This document shows, in pieces, positions 43,403-53,800 of a stretch of DNA of 64,000 nucleotides. A model generated the notes under the pieces. It was not told the origin of the DNA, ran no database searches, and saw only the letters and a list, made by a program, of their open reading frames with translations. The position numbers and the translations under genes are program-made. The DNA is from Dolomitihabitans soli (GTDB lineage Bacteria > Actinomycetota > Actinomycetes > Streptosporangiales > Streptosporangiaceae), in assembly GCF_022213955.1 (NCBI RefSeq), contig NZ_JAKNTW010000027.1, positions 62,001 through 126,000 of the forward strand, given 5' to 3'. Numbering within the stretch: the stretch's first letter is position 1; each line of letters starts with the position of its first letter.

Positions 43403-44071
43403 TCAGGACCGGTGGGCCATGCCGATGTCCTCCGTGGCGAAGGTCAGCTCGGTCTGCACGTCGATGACCCCGTCGACACCTCTGATCGCCTCGACGAGGC
43501 GGGAACCCTGCGAACGCCTGGGCAGCCGTCCCCCCAGGGTGACCACGCAATCCCGCACGGTGACGGTCAACTCATCCGCGTCGATGTACAACCTCTGCAG
43601 CAACTCATCGATCTGACGCCGGATGTCGGTCGCGGGGCGGTTGAAGATCTTGAGTAGATCCCGCTGGCAGATGGTGCCGACGAGCAGGCCCGTCATCAGC
43701 TCGACCACGGGCACCTGCTTGATCAGGTTGTCGTGCATCAACCGGGCCGCCTCGCGAACCGTCGTGCCCGGTGTCACCGTGATCGCCGGAACGCTCATCA
43801 GCTCCCGGGCGGTGTTCCCCCGGGCGCGTAGGTGTTCCCGATGGAGCCGGTGACCCTCGAAGAGGTCTTCCTCATGGAGGTACGGGTCTGTTTCCCTGAG
43901 CAGCAGGTCGTCCTCCGACACCATCCCGACGGGCCGCCGGTTGGCGTCGACCACGGTCACCGCACCCACGTCGAGCCGCCGCATCGCGGTCACGAGCTCG
44001 GTGAACGTCGCCTCCGGCTGAACGGCCACGGCTACACCGCTCATGACATCCCTTACCTTCATCATCGTCAT
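43403..44071 (-). CDS. CBS-domain pair plus BON domain protein
   Basis: 222 residues. CBS1 (VRDVMSGVAVAVQPEATF ... VGMVSEDDLLL), CBS2 (ARELMSVPAITVTPGTTV ... GTICQRDLLKIF) and a C-terminal BON domain (IDELLQRLYIDADELTVTV ... VDGVIDVQTELTF). Cytoplasmic; CBS pairs bind adenine nucleotides and BON domains often bind membranes or lipids. The start is just downstream of a cluster of DevR-box-like sites shared with the divergent phosphoribosyltransferase gene, so it is a likely regulon member. The protease gene on the same strand begins 117 bases after its stop and has its own boxes. Confidence 0.92.
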   Translation of the reverse strand: MTMMKVRDVMSGVAVAVQPEATFTELVTAMRRLDVGAVTVVDANRRPVGMVSEDDLLLRETDPYLHEEDLFEGHRLHREHLRARGNTARELMSVPAITVTPGTTVREAARLMHDNLIKQVPVVELMTGLLVGTICQRDLLKIFNRPATDIRRQIDELLQRLYIDADELTVTVRDCVVTLGGRLPRRSQGSRLVEAIRGVDGVIDVQTELTFATEDIGMAHRS

Positions 44072-44121
44072 TACCCTCCCCTTTCTCCTTCCAGCATCCC
44101 CCTCAACGGCCGACCTGGTCA

Positions 44122-44191
44122 GCGGCGAAGGTCACTCGGTCCCCGGGACCTACGGGAACCATCTGCCTGTCGTGCCGGGGACTTTGGTCCC
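44122..44191. promoter_or_regulatory. Cluster of DevR-box-like sites in a divergent promoter region
   Basis: GGGACTTTGGTCCC (44178-44191) is an almost perfect DosR box. GCGGCGAAGGTCAC (44122-44135) and GGGACCTACGGGAA (44145-44158) are weaker and start 23 bases apart. The cluster lies between the CBS-BON gene (minus) and the alcohol-dehydrogenase remnant and phosphoribosyltransferase gene (plus), so it probably drives both directions. Confidence 0.7.
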
Positions 44192-44277
44192 ATGATCCGC
44201 AGGTCCTTGCGCACTCCTCACCACCCCGTAGGTCAGCCCACTCTGGAAGTAGAGAGGCTCCGCATGAGGAGGCGGAA

Positions 44278-44349
44278 ATGAAGGCTCTGGTGTACGGCGG
44301 GCCGGGTGAGAAGTCCTGGACCGAGCGAGGTGAGGGAGATGTTCGCTGA
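44278..44349 (+). pseudogene. N-terminal remnant of a zinc alcohol dehydrogenase gene
   Basis: Behind a good GAGGAGG, an ATG opens a frame reading MKALVYGGPGEKSWTE, the characteristic start of zinc-dependent medium-chain alcohol dehydrogenases, then breaks into unrelated residues and stops after 23 codons. The stop overlaps the start of the phosphoribosyltransferase gene. The simplest reading is an internal deletion that removed the rest of an adh gene and placed its DevR-controlled promoter and ribosome site directly in front of the next gene; the short peptide may now act as a coupling leader. Confidence 0.7.
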
Positions 44350-45694
44350 TCGCCATGATGCGGGCGTGCGCCTGGCCGAACGGTTGCACGGGCTGATCCA
44401 TGCTGAGAACGTGCTCGTCCTGGGGCTGCCCAGAGGAGGAGTGGCGGTGGCGTTCGAGGTGGCCAGGGCTCTGGCCGCCCCCTTGGATGTGATCGTGGTC
44501 CGCAAGCTGGGGGTGCCGTTCCAGCCGGAGTTGGGGTTCGGCGCGATCGGGGAGGGCGGGGCACGTGTCCTCAATCACGAGATCGTGCGACTGACGGGAC
44601 TGACATCGGCGGAGACGGCGGCGGTGGAGGAACATGAGCGGGCCGAACTCCTGCGCCGGGCGCGCTGTTTTCGAAATGACCGCGCTCCGCTGGACCTGAC
44701 GAATCGTACGGTGATCGTGGTGGACGACGGGGTCGCCACCGGCGGAACGGCCCGCGCCGCCTGCCAGGTCGCTCGGGCGCGGGGGGCCTCACGGGTGGTG
44801 CTGGCGATTCCCGTAGGGGCGCCCGACACGATCGCGAGCCTGCGCGAGGTCGCCGACGAGGTGGTCTGTCTGCAGACCCCCCGTCACCTTCGCGGGATCG
44901 GGGCGTGTTACGTCGACTTCACGCAGGCCACCGACGAGCAGGTGATCGAGTTGCTCGGGCGGGCCGCGTCCTTCGCGGGCAGGCGCGGCGAGAACGTGGC
45001 AGGGACCGATCCACCCGGTTTCGCCGGGGAACTCCAGGTGGACGCCGGAGAGGTCCGGCTGCCAGGCCGGCTCGTCATACCGAGGCAGTGCCAGGGGGTG
45101 GTGGTGTTCGTGCACGGCAGCGGAAGTGGGCGGCACAGTCCGCGTAACCGATACGTGGCCTCCGCGCTCAATCAGGCCGGTCTGGGAACATTGCTGTTCG
45201 ACCAGCTCACCCCCGAGGAGGAGGACGACCGGCGCAACGTGTTCGACATCGGGTTGCTGACCGAAAGACTCGTCCGGGTGACCGGCCGGCTGAGTGATCA
45301 CTCGCAGGTGGCGGGGCTGCCGATCGGCTACTTCGGGGCCAGCACCGGAGCCGCGGCCGCGCTGTGCGCGGCGGCGGAGCCCGAGAACGAGATCGCCGCC
45401 GTCGTCTCCCGGGGTGGCCGGCCGGATCTGGCCGCACCGAGCCTCGCCTCAGTACGGGCGGCTACCCTGCTGATCGTAGGAGGTCACGACGAGGAGGTGC
45501 TGGGCCTCAATCGCAGCGCGCAGCAGCGGTTGCGCTGTGAGAACCTGCTCCACATCGTTCCCGGCGCCACTCACCTGTTCCAGGAGCCCGGAGCGCTGGA
45601 GACCGTCGCGGCTCTCGCACGCGACTGGTTCATCGGCCACTTCGGACCGGACCGTATACAGCCGGGGGCAGCGAAGACGTTCCCATGGTCGTGA
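44339..45694 (+). CDS. Phosphoribosyltransferase fused to alpha/beta hydrolase
   Basis: 451 residues from ATG 44339 (GAGGGAG upstream). Residues 1-210 are a PRTase-type domain: LVLGLPRGGVAVAFEVARAL and the PRPP-binding loop VIVVDDGVATGGTARAA. Residues 225-445 are an alpha/beta hydrolase of dienelactone-hydrolase type: VVVFVHGSGSGRHSPRNR, nucleophile elbow YFGASTGAAAAL (Ser in GxSxG-like GASTG), VGGHDEEVL (Asp) and PGATHLFQEPG (His). This fusion is a known family in actinobacterial dormancy loci, function unassigned. Transcription probably starts at the DevR-box cluster upstream and passes through the alcohol-dehydrogenase remnant. Confidence 0.9.
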   Translation: MFADRHDAGVRLAERLHGLIHAENVLVLGLPRGGVAVAFEVARALAAPLDVIVVRKLGVPFQPELGFGAIGEGGARVLNHEIVRLTGLTSAETAAVEEHERAELLRRARCFRNDRAPLDLTNRTVIVVDDGVATGGTARAACQVARARGASRVVLAIPVGAPDTIASLREVADEVVCLQTPRHLRGIGACYVDFTQATDEQVIELLGRAASFAGRRGENVAGTDPPGFAGELQVDAGEVRLPGRLVIPRQCQGVVVFVHGSGSGRHSPRNRYVASALNQAGLGTLLFDQLTPEEEDDRRNVFDIGLLTERLVRVTGRLSDHSQVAGLPIGYFGASTGAAAALCAAAEPENEIAAVVSRGGRPDLAAPSLASVRAATLLIVGGHDEEVLGLNRSAQQRLRCENLLHIVPGATHLFQEPGALETVAALARDWFIGHFGPDRIQPGAAKTFPWS

Positions 45695-45985
45695 CGAGAG
45701 GGAGTCGCGGCGACGACGATCTCGGCGCCGGTCATCGGATGCCGACCACTGGAACGCCCGCCCGGGGGAACGCCCGGGCCGCCGGCGAAGGCCGATGACG
45801 CCAGCCCGCAGGGCCAAGCGGCCGCGTACGGACCCGAGGCACACAGAGGTGCAACATACCCCCGACATACCGGGACGTGCTTAGATCTAGTCTCGGAGCG
45901 GCAGGTCGTCGAGGGCGGCCACGAGTTCAGCGTGGATTTCTTATGGCGCATATGCTGATCTTCGCGCGTGAACACGGGGAGATAC

Positions 45986-47398
45986 ATGCAGACCAGGAAG
46001 GATCTCTACCAGGCGCATCGAATGATGCAGCAGCGTCTGGGGATGGCCTTGCTGCAGGGGGAGCCGGACCTCCCCGAGTCGCCGATGCGCCGGCACAACG
46101 TGGGCACCTTCTGCGCTGTCCTGCTGGCGGTGCTCGTGCTCGCGATCTTCGGCATCTGGGGCCTGCTCAGCCCTGGTAACGCGACCAAACTCACCGACGC
46201 GGGTCAACTCCTCGTGGAAGAGGAAAGCGGTGCGACGTACGTCTACAGCCAGCAGGACAGGCGCCTGCTACCCGTGGCCAACTACGCCTCCGCCCGCCTG
46301 CTGCTCGACAGCCAGGAGATCACGGTACGCAGTGTGTCGGCCGCGTCGCTGGCCGACTTCGCCCGGGGCCCGGCCGTCGGCATCGTGGGGGCGCCCGACT
46401 CCCTGCCCACCAAGGACAAACTGGTGCACGGTCCGTGGTCGGTCTGCGTGGTCGAGGGGCCGGACGCCTCCGGCGGGCGCAAGCCGTACGTCTCGCTGAT
46501 CGCAGGCACCGCGGTCGGCGGCACGGCGGTGGGGGAGTCCGCGATGGTCGTCGACGATGGACGGCAGACCTGGGTCCTGTGGGCCGACCGGCGGATGAGG
46601 GTGAACGCCAACGGCGTGCGCGCCCTGAACGCCCAGCCTCGGCAGGTCCCTCCGGCCTGGCTGAACGCCATCCCGGCGGGCCCCGACTTCGCCGCCCCCA
46701 CGGTGCCGAACAGAGGCAGGAAGGTACGCGCCCCCAGCGGGCAGGTCACCGCTGTGGTCGGCCAGGTCTTCACCGTGCCAGGCGTGGCAGGCGCCGCCGC
46801 CCGCTGGTACGTGCTGCTCTCCGACGGCCTCGCGCCGATCACGGTCACCCAGGCCACGCTGCTGCTGGAGGAGCCCGCGAGCAGGAGGGCGTACGGCAGG
46901 CAGGCGGTGCGCCCCATCCAGATCGACGCCGCCACCGCGAACGCCTCCCCTTCACGACGCGCGATAGCGGGCGGCGGCCTGCCGGCCACCATGCCCAACG
47001 TCGTCACCCCTGCCATGTCGGCGCCGCACTGTGCGGTGTACGCCAACACGCGCAGCGGCTCGGCCCGCGCGACGCTGACGTACGGGAGCAGGGTGGGGAT
47101 TCCCGCGCCGAACGGCACCGGCAGCCCTGAGCACTTCGACCAGGTGCTGCTCCCGCCGGGCGGTGGGGCGGTGGTGGGCCTGCTTCCGGCAGAGGGCCAG
47201 CAGACGGCGATCAGCAACTACTTCCTGCTCAGCGACCAGGGACGCAGGCACGCCATCCCCTCGCTGGAACAGGTGCAGAAGCTCGGCTACGAGGCCGCCG
47301 ACGTCGCCCCGGTTCCCGCGCACATCCTGAACCTGATCCCCGAGGGACCGGCGCTCGACCCCGTCGCCGCGCGGTCACCACTGCGGATCGGCCAGTGA
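45986..47398 (+). CDS. eccB: Type VII secretion system membrane protein EccB
   Basis: 470 residues. The N-terminus MQTRKDLYQAHRMMQQRLGMALLQGEP is the standard EccB opening. It is followed by one transmembrane helix (about 35-58) and a large extracytoplasmic repeat domain (SVCVVEGPDASGG, VNANGVRALN, the paired-Cys region ending in PHCAVY, YFLLSDQGRRHAIPS, LNLIPEGPALDPVAA). EccB is a membrane-complex subunit of ESX-type secretion, with its bulk outside. I prefer ATG 45986 behind GGGGAG over a GTG six codons upstream. It converges with the accessory operon at 47482-61651; no other Ecc core gene is in the window. Confidence 0.92.
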   Translation: MQTRKDLYQAHRMMQQRLGMALLQGEPDLPESPMRRHNVGTFCAVLLAVLVLAIFGIWGLLSPGNATKLTDAGQLLVEEESGATYVYSQQDRRLLPVANYASARLLLDSQEITVRSVSAASLADFARGPAVGIVGAPDSLPTKDKLVHGPWSVCVVEGPDASGGRKPYVSLIAGTAVGGTAVGESAMVVDDGRQTWVLWADRRMRVNANGVRALNAQPRQVPPAWLNAIPAGPDFAAPTVPNRGRKVRAPSGQVTAVVGQVFTVPGVAGAAARWYVLLSDGLAPITVTQATLLLEEPASRRAYGRQAVRPIQIDAATANASPSRRAIAGGGLPATMPNVVTPAMSAPHCAVYANTRSGSARATLTYGSRVGIPAPNGTGSPEHFDQVLLPPGGGAVVGLLPAEGQQTAISNYFLLSDQGRRHAIPSLEQVQKLGYEAADVAPVPAHILNLIPEGPALDPVAARSPLRIGQ

Positions 47399-47409
47399 GT
47401 CAGGCGTTG

Positions 47410-47460
47410 CACCTCGCCTCCTCAGCCTCACGGTCAGCGAGGCCCGGCCGCGGCGAGGTG
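47410..47460 (+). terminator. Candidate terminator hairpin after eccB
   Basis: CACCTCGCC (47410-47418) and its reverse complement (47452-47460) flank a GC-rich 33-base loop, beginning 12 bases after the eccB stop. The long loop makes it a modest candidate; it could serve both converging units. Confidence 0.4.
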
Positions 47461-47481
47461 ACGGGGTGACCGCCCGCCGGC

Positions 47482-47712
47482 TCACGTGGCGAGGTCGCGA
47501 TACGTGCCACGGACGACCATCAAGCGGTCGAGCTGGAACCTGGACGGCTCGGCGTCACGCACCCGCTGCCCTCGGTCGGACCAGAACGCCTCCGCCGGAA
47601 CCTCGTCCCTGCTCCTAGCCACCGTGAAGGGCATGCCTCTCCTCTTGTCCGCCAGGCCCTCCGGCCGTCCCGTGGCGACGAACCCCGTTCCGGCGATCTC
47701 CCGCCCGGTCAC
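47482..47712 (-). pseudogene. Short ORF sharing a motif with the giant LysM protein; likely relic
   Basis: 76 codons beginning MTGREIAGTGFVATGRPEG. This closely matches HVTGREIPGTAFVATGRPPG at about residue 660 of the giant protein encoded immediately upstream on the same strand (89 bases away). The rest, ending RLMVVRGTYRDLAT, has no counterpart there and no family I recognise. It may be the tail of a second, largely deleted giant-protein gene, or a small partner protein; the duplicated motif argues for a relic. Confidence 0.45.
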
Positions 47713-47800
47713 CGAGGTCCCGCCACCCGACGTGCCCTGGTATGAGCGGTCACGGCCTTACGCGGCTCTCGTGATCAAGGACGGCCCGGCCATGGGACGA

Positions 47801-50800
47801 TCACGCGGGCTCCAGTTCGGGGATGCGCAGTTCCAAGCCGGTCGGCAGGTTGTTGGGGTCCGTGCCGATCAGTTCGCGGTTGTGCTCGTAGATGACCTCC
47901 CAGTAGCGGCCGTTGCCGTAGACCTGCTGAGAGATGGCCCAAAGTGTGTCGCCGGGGACGACGGTGTGGTTCTCGGGCGTCGTCGGCTCCGGCTCTGGCT
48001 CTGGCTCCGGCTCTGGCTCCGGCTCCGGCTCCGGCTCCGGCTCTGGCTCTGGCTCCGGCTCCGGCTCGGGCTCCGGCTTCGGCTCCGGCTTCTCCTCAGG
48101 GTTGAGGTTCTGCGGTCGGCGTCCACAGGTGCAGGGCTTGTCCGGCGGGCACTCGCAGGGCTCCTCCTCTTCCGGCGGGTCCCAGCCGGTGGGGTTGCTG
48201 ATCCGGCGCATCCGTTCCCAGAGCTCCTGCTTCGTCTCGGGCTGCGTGGCCGGCCTGCCCGGCTGACCGGTGGGGGGCGGCTGGTTGATGAGGCTGTCGA
48301 GGTCACCCGTCGGAGCCGTCGGCTGTTCGATCTCCCAGGGCGGCACCGGGGGGGTGTGGCCGCGTCTCCGGAGGGCCTCCGCCAGTTCGTTGATCTGCTG
48401 CTCGTAGGCGTGCCGCTCATCGGCCGTGCGGGCCGCGTTCCACTTGTTCGCCAGCTGCCGGTGCTCGCCGTACCGGGCTGACAGGTACTCGTCTCGCTTG
48501 TCCGCTCGGGTCGCCCGCGACAGGGAGCGGCGGATGATGCCCTGGGCGGGGCGCTGCGCGACCGTGCTCGTGCCGCCTTGGCGTGGCTGCACCGCGCCCT
48601 GTTGCGGGGTGCCGGTGCTGGAAGGGGTCGCCGGTGAGCCGATCGGCACGCCGGACAACTCGTCGGCGATGTGCTGGGCGAAGTCGCCCTTGTCCGGTGC
48701 GGAGTTGTTCAACCAGCGCTGGTACATCGCGCGCAGGTCGGCCTGAGCCTGGTCCGCCTGGGCCAGCACGTCGGGTGCCAACCGGCTGAACGCCGAGGCG
48801 AACCCGCCGTCGGGCACCGTGCTGCGCAGCTTGCCGTCCGGGGTGGCGACGTAGGAACGTACGGTGCCGTCGGGGTCAAGCGCGTCGAGGCGGACGTCGG
48901 TGTCCAGTTCGCGTGCCAGCAGCCGGGCCCGGGTCACCGGGGTCGTCTGGCCGGTCCAGCCCGACTTCGCGGTGACCCGGACCTCCGTGTCCGGCCTCCG
49001 GCCGGCGGGCAGCTGCTTTCGCGCGGCTTCGGCCACGTCCTGGTAGAGGGTGGCCGGGTCGGCGTCCTCGGTGAAGAGGTCGTCGAGATCGATCGTGCTC
49101 ACCGGCGTGCGCCTCCATCGCGCTCGCCAGCCGGAACGCTCGGACTCGCGGGTGAACTCCATGTCGAGGTTCCAGCCGTGATCGCGCCGGCCTTCGGTGC
49201 CGCGCTGGGTGTCCATCTCTCTCAGGCCGGACTCGAACACCGTCAGTTCGGCCTGACCGGTCGTGGCGTTCGACACCTCGATCCGCTTCTTGGACGTGGT
49301 GGACCGGTCGCGCTTCACGACCTTCCGCTCGGCCGCGACGTCGAACGTGACGGGCACCTTGATGCTGGCGGCGGTGCTCTTCTCGAAACGGCTGGTCTCG
49401 TTGCGGTTGCCGCTGCTGACCGCGGTGCGCATGGACGCCTTCCAGCCGGCGGAGCGGGTGCGCTTCAGGCCGAAGAAGCTCTCGAACTTGCTGAAGGAGT
49501 AGCTCCAGCTCTGATCGACGACGATCTCGATGGTGCGCTGGATCCGGCGCACCCTGCCGATCTCGGTGTCCTTGCGGCCCGAAACCATGACGTGCCGGTC
49601 CTTCGGCCTGGCCTTGATTGTCACCTCCACCACCACGCCCGGCTTGTTCGCGTGGGTGATCCGGAGGGTCGTGGATCCCTCGGTTTCGAGCATGTTGCGG
49701 AAGTTGGCGGCCGTCTGCATCTCCGTCAGGTGGTGTTCCAGCATCGCCTGGACGTTGCGGGCGTCCTTCGGGCCGAGCATGCTCTTGTCGGCCAGCAGGT
49801 CGTAGACCGCCTGGTACAGGCCGTCGGCCTCCAGGCCGTCCACCATGAAGGCGTCCGGCAACGCGATCGGCCGGGGGTCGGGGGTCGGGGACACCTTCTT
49901 CGGGTTGTCCGTGTCGGCCTTCGGGGTGACCATGGCGGCGTCGACGACCCGGGTCATGAATCCGTCGACCTTGACCACGACGGGCTCGCGCTTCGCCTCG
50001 CCCTTCGTGTCCTTCTGCGCGTCGGGGCCCTTCGTGTCCTGTTGCGCGTCGAGCGTCTCGCCGACGGTGACGGTGACCTTGATCGGGTGGCGGACCTTCA
50101 CCGTGTTGAACGTGGCGACTCGTTCCAGCTCGGTCCACTGCTCGGCCTTGGTCGTCGAACTGGAGCTGCCCTGGCCGCCCGCTCCCGACACGCCGGCGCC
50201 CAAGCTGAACCCGGAGTCGACGCCGTCGACTCCCGCACCCACCTCGTCGCGTTCAGCGTCGTCCAGTCCGCCACCGGCCAGATCGCCGGGGTCCATCGAC
50301 CCTTCGACGTTGACGTTGTAGGTGGACGACTTGCTGGACGACGTGGTCTCGCTGGAGTTGACGTACCGGTAGCGCTGCATGATGATTCCGCCCTTGAAGG
50401 TGCCGATCAGCTCGACCTCCTTGTCGTCGAACGTCATCACCAACCGGATGGGAATGTCTCCCGGCAGCACGGGCAGATTCCCCCGCGGGTGGGTTCCGTT
50501 GCGGGCCATCATCGCCCACCAGCGATCGCCCGCGTACTCCTTGAACAGGCTCTCCCGCAGCGCCGGATTCGCGGCCAGCTGTCCCTCCATGTACTCGTCG
50601 ACGGCATCCGCCACGATCTTGTGCATGTCGACGGTCTGGTCCGGCTCGCCCTCCCTGCGCAAGTCGATCTTCGTGGGCCAGGACGGCCCCGTCGCTGCGA
50701 GCTCCCCCTTCTCCGGGTCCATCTCCTGGTCGATCTTCGCCAGCCGCTCCTCGACGTTGCGCACCTGTTCGATTTGCTGCCGGGTGTCCGCTTCGAGATG

Positions 50801-53800
50801 GTCCGACAGCTCCAGGAGTTTGTCGGTCAGCGCCTTCGCCGTGTGCTCGCCGGACAGCTCGGGCTCGGGAGTCCCGTCCTTTCTGGCGGCTGCCAGTTCC
50901 TGGAGGTAACGCTGGACCAGCTGGATCCGGGTGCCGCGGTCGATCTCCAGCTGGCCGTGCAGGAACCGCTCCACCGCGTCGGCCACCATATCCAGCGGCA
51001 GCTGCTGCTTGCCCTGGGCGTACATCTCCAGGACATCCTGTTCGGGCTTCGCGAACTGGTACCCGCCGTTCTTCGTCTCGATCGTCTCAGTCGTGTCCGA
51101 GCCCACCTTGCTGATCACGATGGTGGTCGCCAGCTCCGCCGCGAAGACATAGGCATCTTCAAGGCCGATGACCAGGGGTTCCATCCCCCAGGTCGGCCCC
51201 TCCCGTACCGAACTGCTGGTGCCCTTCGAACCGGATCTGCCGCCTCCGCCGCCGAACTTCGGCTCCTCGGCCTGGCTGAAACCTCTGCTGAGCGAGACGT
51301 TCGTGTCCCGGCCGCCGGACCGGCCGGAGGACGTGCCCTGGTCGCCGAGCGCGAGGTGGATGTCGCCGACCACCATCGGAGAGCGCAGGGGACGTCCCGA
51401 GTCGCCGACCTTACCCTTGATCGAGATCGACCAGCGACCGATCACCTTCGGGCACTCGGTCTGCAGGAACTCGGGGTGGGACATCAGGTTGGGGTTGCTC
51501 AGGAATTCGACGAGGGCGTGGTATTCCGCGGTGCCCGGCTTTATGCCGGTCCGTCTGACGATCTCGTCGAGGACGCTCACCGGCTTGGTCCGCTCGGCGT
51601 CCGCGGTGGCCTCGGCCACCGCGTCGGCCTGCTCCTCGGCCTGGCGCTCCAGCTCACGGGCGGCGTCCTGCTCGGCCACCACAGCGCTGCCGAGGTCCAG
51701 GGCCAGTTGGCGGGTTCCCGTGAGCAGTTCGTCGGACGTGGGGATCTTGACGTCGGGATGCGCAGGTCCGTCCTCGGGCAGCAGCGACGCGGGCATCGAC
51801 TGGTGCATCCGCACCTTCGCCGCCCCGATCGGGTGCGACACCCCGTCGCTCGTCACCTCCTCGACACTGATCACGTCCAGCTCGGTGGTCTTCGCCGCGG
51901 GGCCCATCTGTTCCACGAGGTTCACCGTGTTGTCGGTGTCGTTGTTGTTCTCGCCGGAACTGCGGCCCAGGCCGCCCTTGAGACCTCCGCCCAGGGAGCC
52001 CTTGTTCTCGTCATCGAACTGCGCCTCGGCGCCGACCCCGACACCGCCTCGCCAGGAGGTCGACGCGCCGCGCGAGTTTCCGAGGGTCTGGGATGCGATG
52101 TGCAGCATCACATCGGTTTCCGCGTCGGTGTATTTGACGTACTCCCCGCCGTTGCGGGTGATCTTGATGCGGAGCGTGGTGTACTCCGGCTCCTGGTTGG
52201 CCCGCCGGTGCACGAGGAACACGTGGACGCCTTCCCCGGTGCACTGGTTGTAGGAGGCCTGCGACCGCAGGGCGGCGAGCTGCTTTTCCAGCTCCTTTTG
52301 GTTCTTGTCCTGGCTCTCCCGTTCCACCTTGTCCGATGGCACCTTGCCGTCCGGATCGGGCAGCAGACCGGGCTTCTGCGTACGCAGGTATGTCTCGACG
52401 TTGCTCCGGAGGGAGGCGAAGCTGGTGTCGTTCGCCGGGTCGGTGTCGTCCTCCAACGTCACCTGCGCGATCCCGACCCCGCGCACCTTGCCGGGACCGG
52501 TCCCCTGCCAGTCCGGCATCTCACCCTTACGGCCAGGCGGCGGCTCGGGCACGCCGTCGTCCCGCATGCGCTGCGCGCCGGACTCGTCCTGGACGAGCGC
52601 GGCCTTGTCGACCGGGAGCTTTCCGGGGTATGCGAGGTGCTCCGCCACCTGTGCCGTCACCGTGATCGGATCGTCGATGACCACCTCACGCGGTTTGCTC
52701 TCGCCGCGGACGTGCATGACGATCTTGACCTTCAGGGGGATGCCGTAGGTCTGGTTGTGACCGGACTTGCGTTTCACGACCGGGACGATCGACATGTCGT
52801 TCACGGCCACCCCGCTCGACTGCGAGGAGGAGGAGGCGGCGTTGAGACTCGCCTTCCCTGTCACGTTGTCCGGCTGCGGGCCCTGGTCGCCGGCGAGTTT
52901 GCCTTCCACGCCGCCGTTCACGTTCCCCGACTGGCCGGTCCCCTCCGACCTCATCGTCCCGGAGAACTCGACCTCCACATCCTCCCCGAGTTGCTCCGCA
53001 CTCGGCGTTCCCACCGGCCTCGCGTCGATTCTCGACGTCCCGGGCACGACTACGGGCTCGGCCGTCATCTGAATATCCGCGATCGGGCGTCCATCGGGGG
53101 TGGTGAGGGGTTCCTGCACGCCGTCCGGGTTGTTGACCAGCTGGGGGATCCGGCTCCACAACCCTTCGACCATGCTGATGATCTGGTTGCGTGCCGTGGT
53201 GCCCACGTCGGCGACCCCGGGTCCCAGCGCCGCCACCGTCCGGTCGATCAACGCCTGCTGCCCGGTCACGCCGACGACCGCGAGGTTCGGCAGCTCCGGC
53301 ACCTCATCCGGGTCCAGTTCGAGCTGAATCGTCTCTTCGGGGGCGTGCTCCACGAGGGCGTGTGAGATGTACATGTCCACCGTGTTCGCGTCGTCGACGG
53401 TGCCCTCGGAGACGACGGCGGTACGCGGGGCGCTCTCTCCCGCGACGCGGAGTTCCAGCGTGAAGTGACCGCCGCACACGTTGTACCGCGACGACGCTCC
53501 CCGGTTGTCCGTGACCGCGCCGGGCGTCACGAAACCGGTGGAGGCCACGGATTTCGAGCTGTTCGTGCCACTGCCGCGCGCGACGTTGGCACCGAAGAAC
53601 TTCCCCACGGCTTCGATGGCGGCGTGAATGGCGCCGCCATCGATACCGCGGGCTTCGAGGGCGGCGTGAAAGGCGCCGCCGGGAGCCACCAGCTTCGCTA
53701 ACTGCTCGGCCAGCCCGAACACGCTGAGCTCGCCCGACCGGCCGGCGTTGCGGCCGGTGGTGACCGTTTCCACGCGGTTTCCCTGCGCGAAGGAGCCGTG

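Noticed and set aside
48671-53365. A 1564-codon open frame antisense to the giant LysM protein gene
   Set aside because: Arg/Val/Gly/His-rich text without domains; such frames arise opposite long GC-rich genes. The sense strand has recognisable domains and operon structure.
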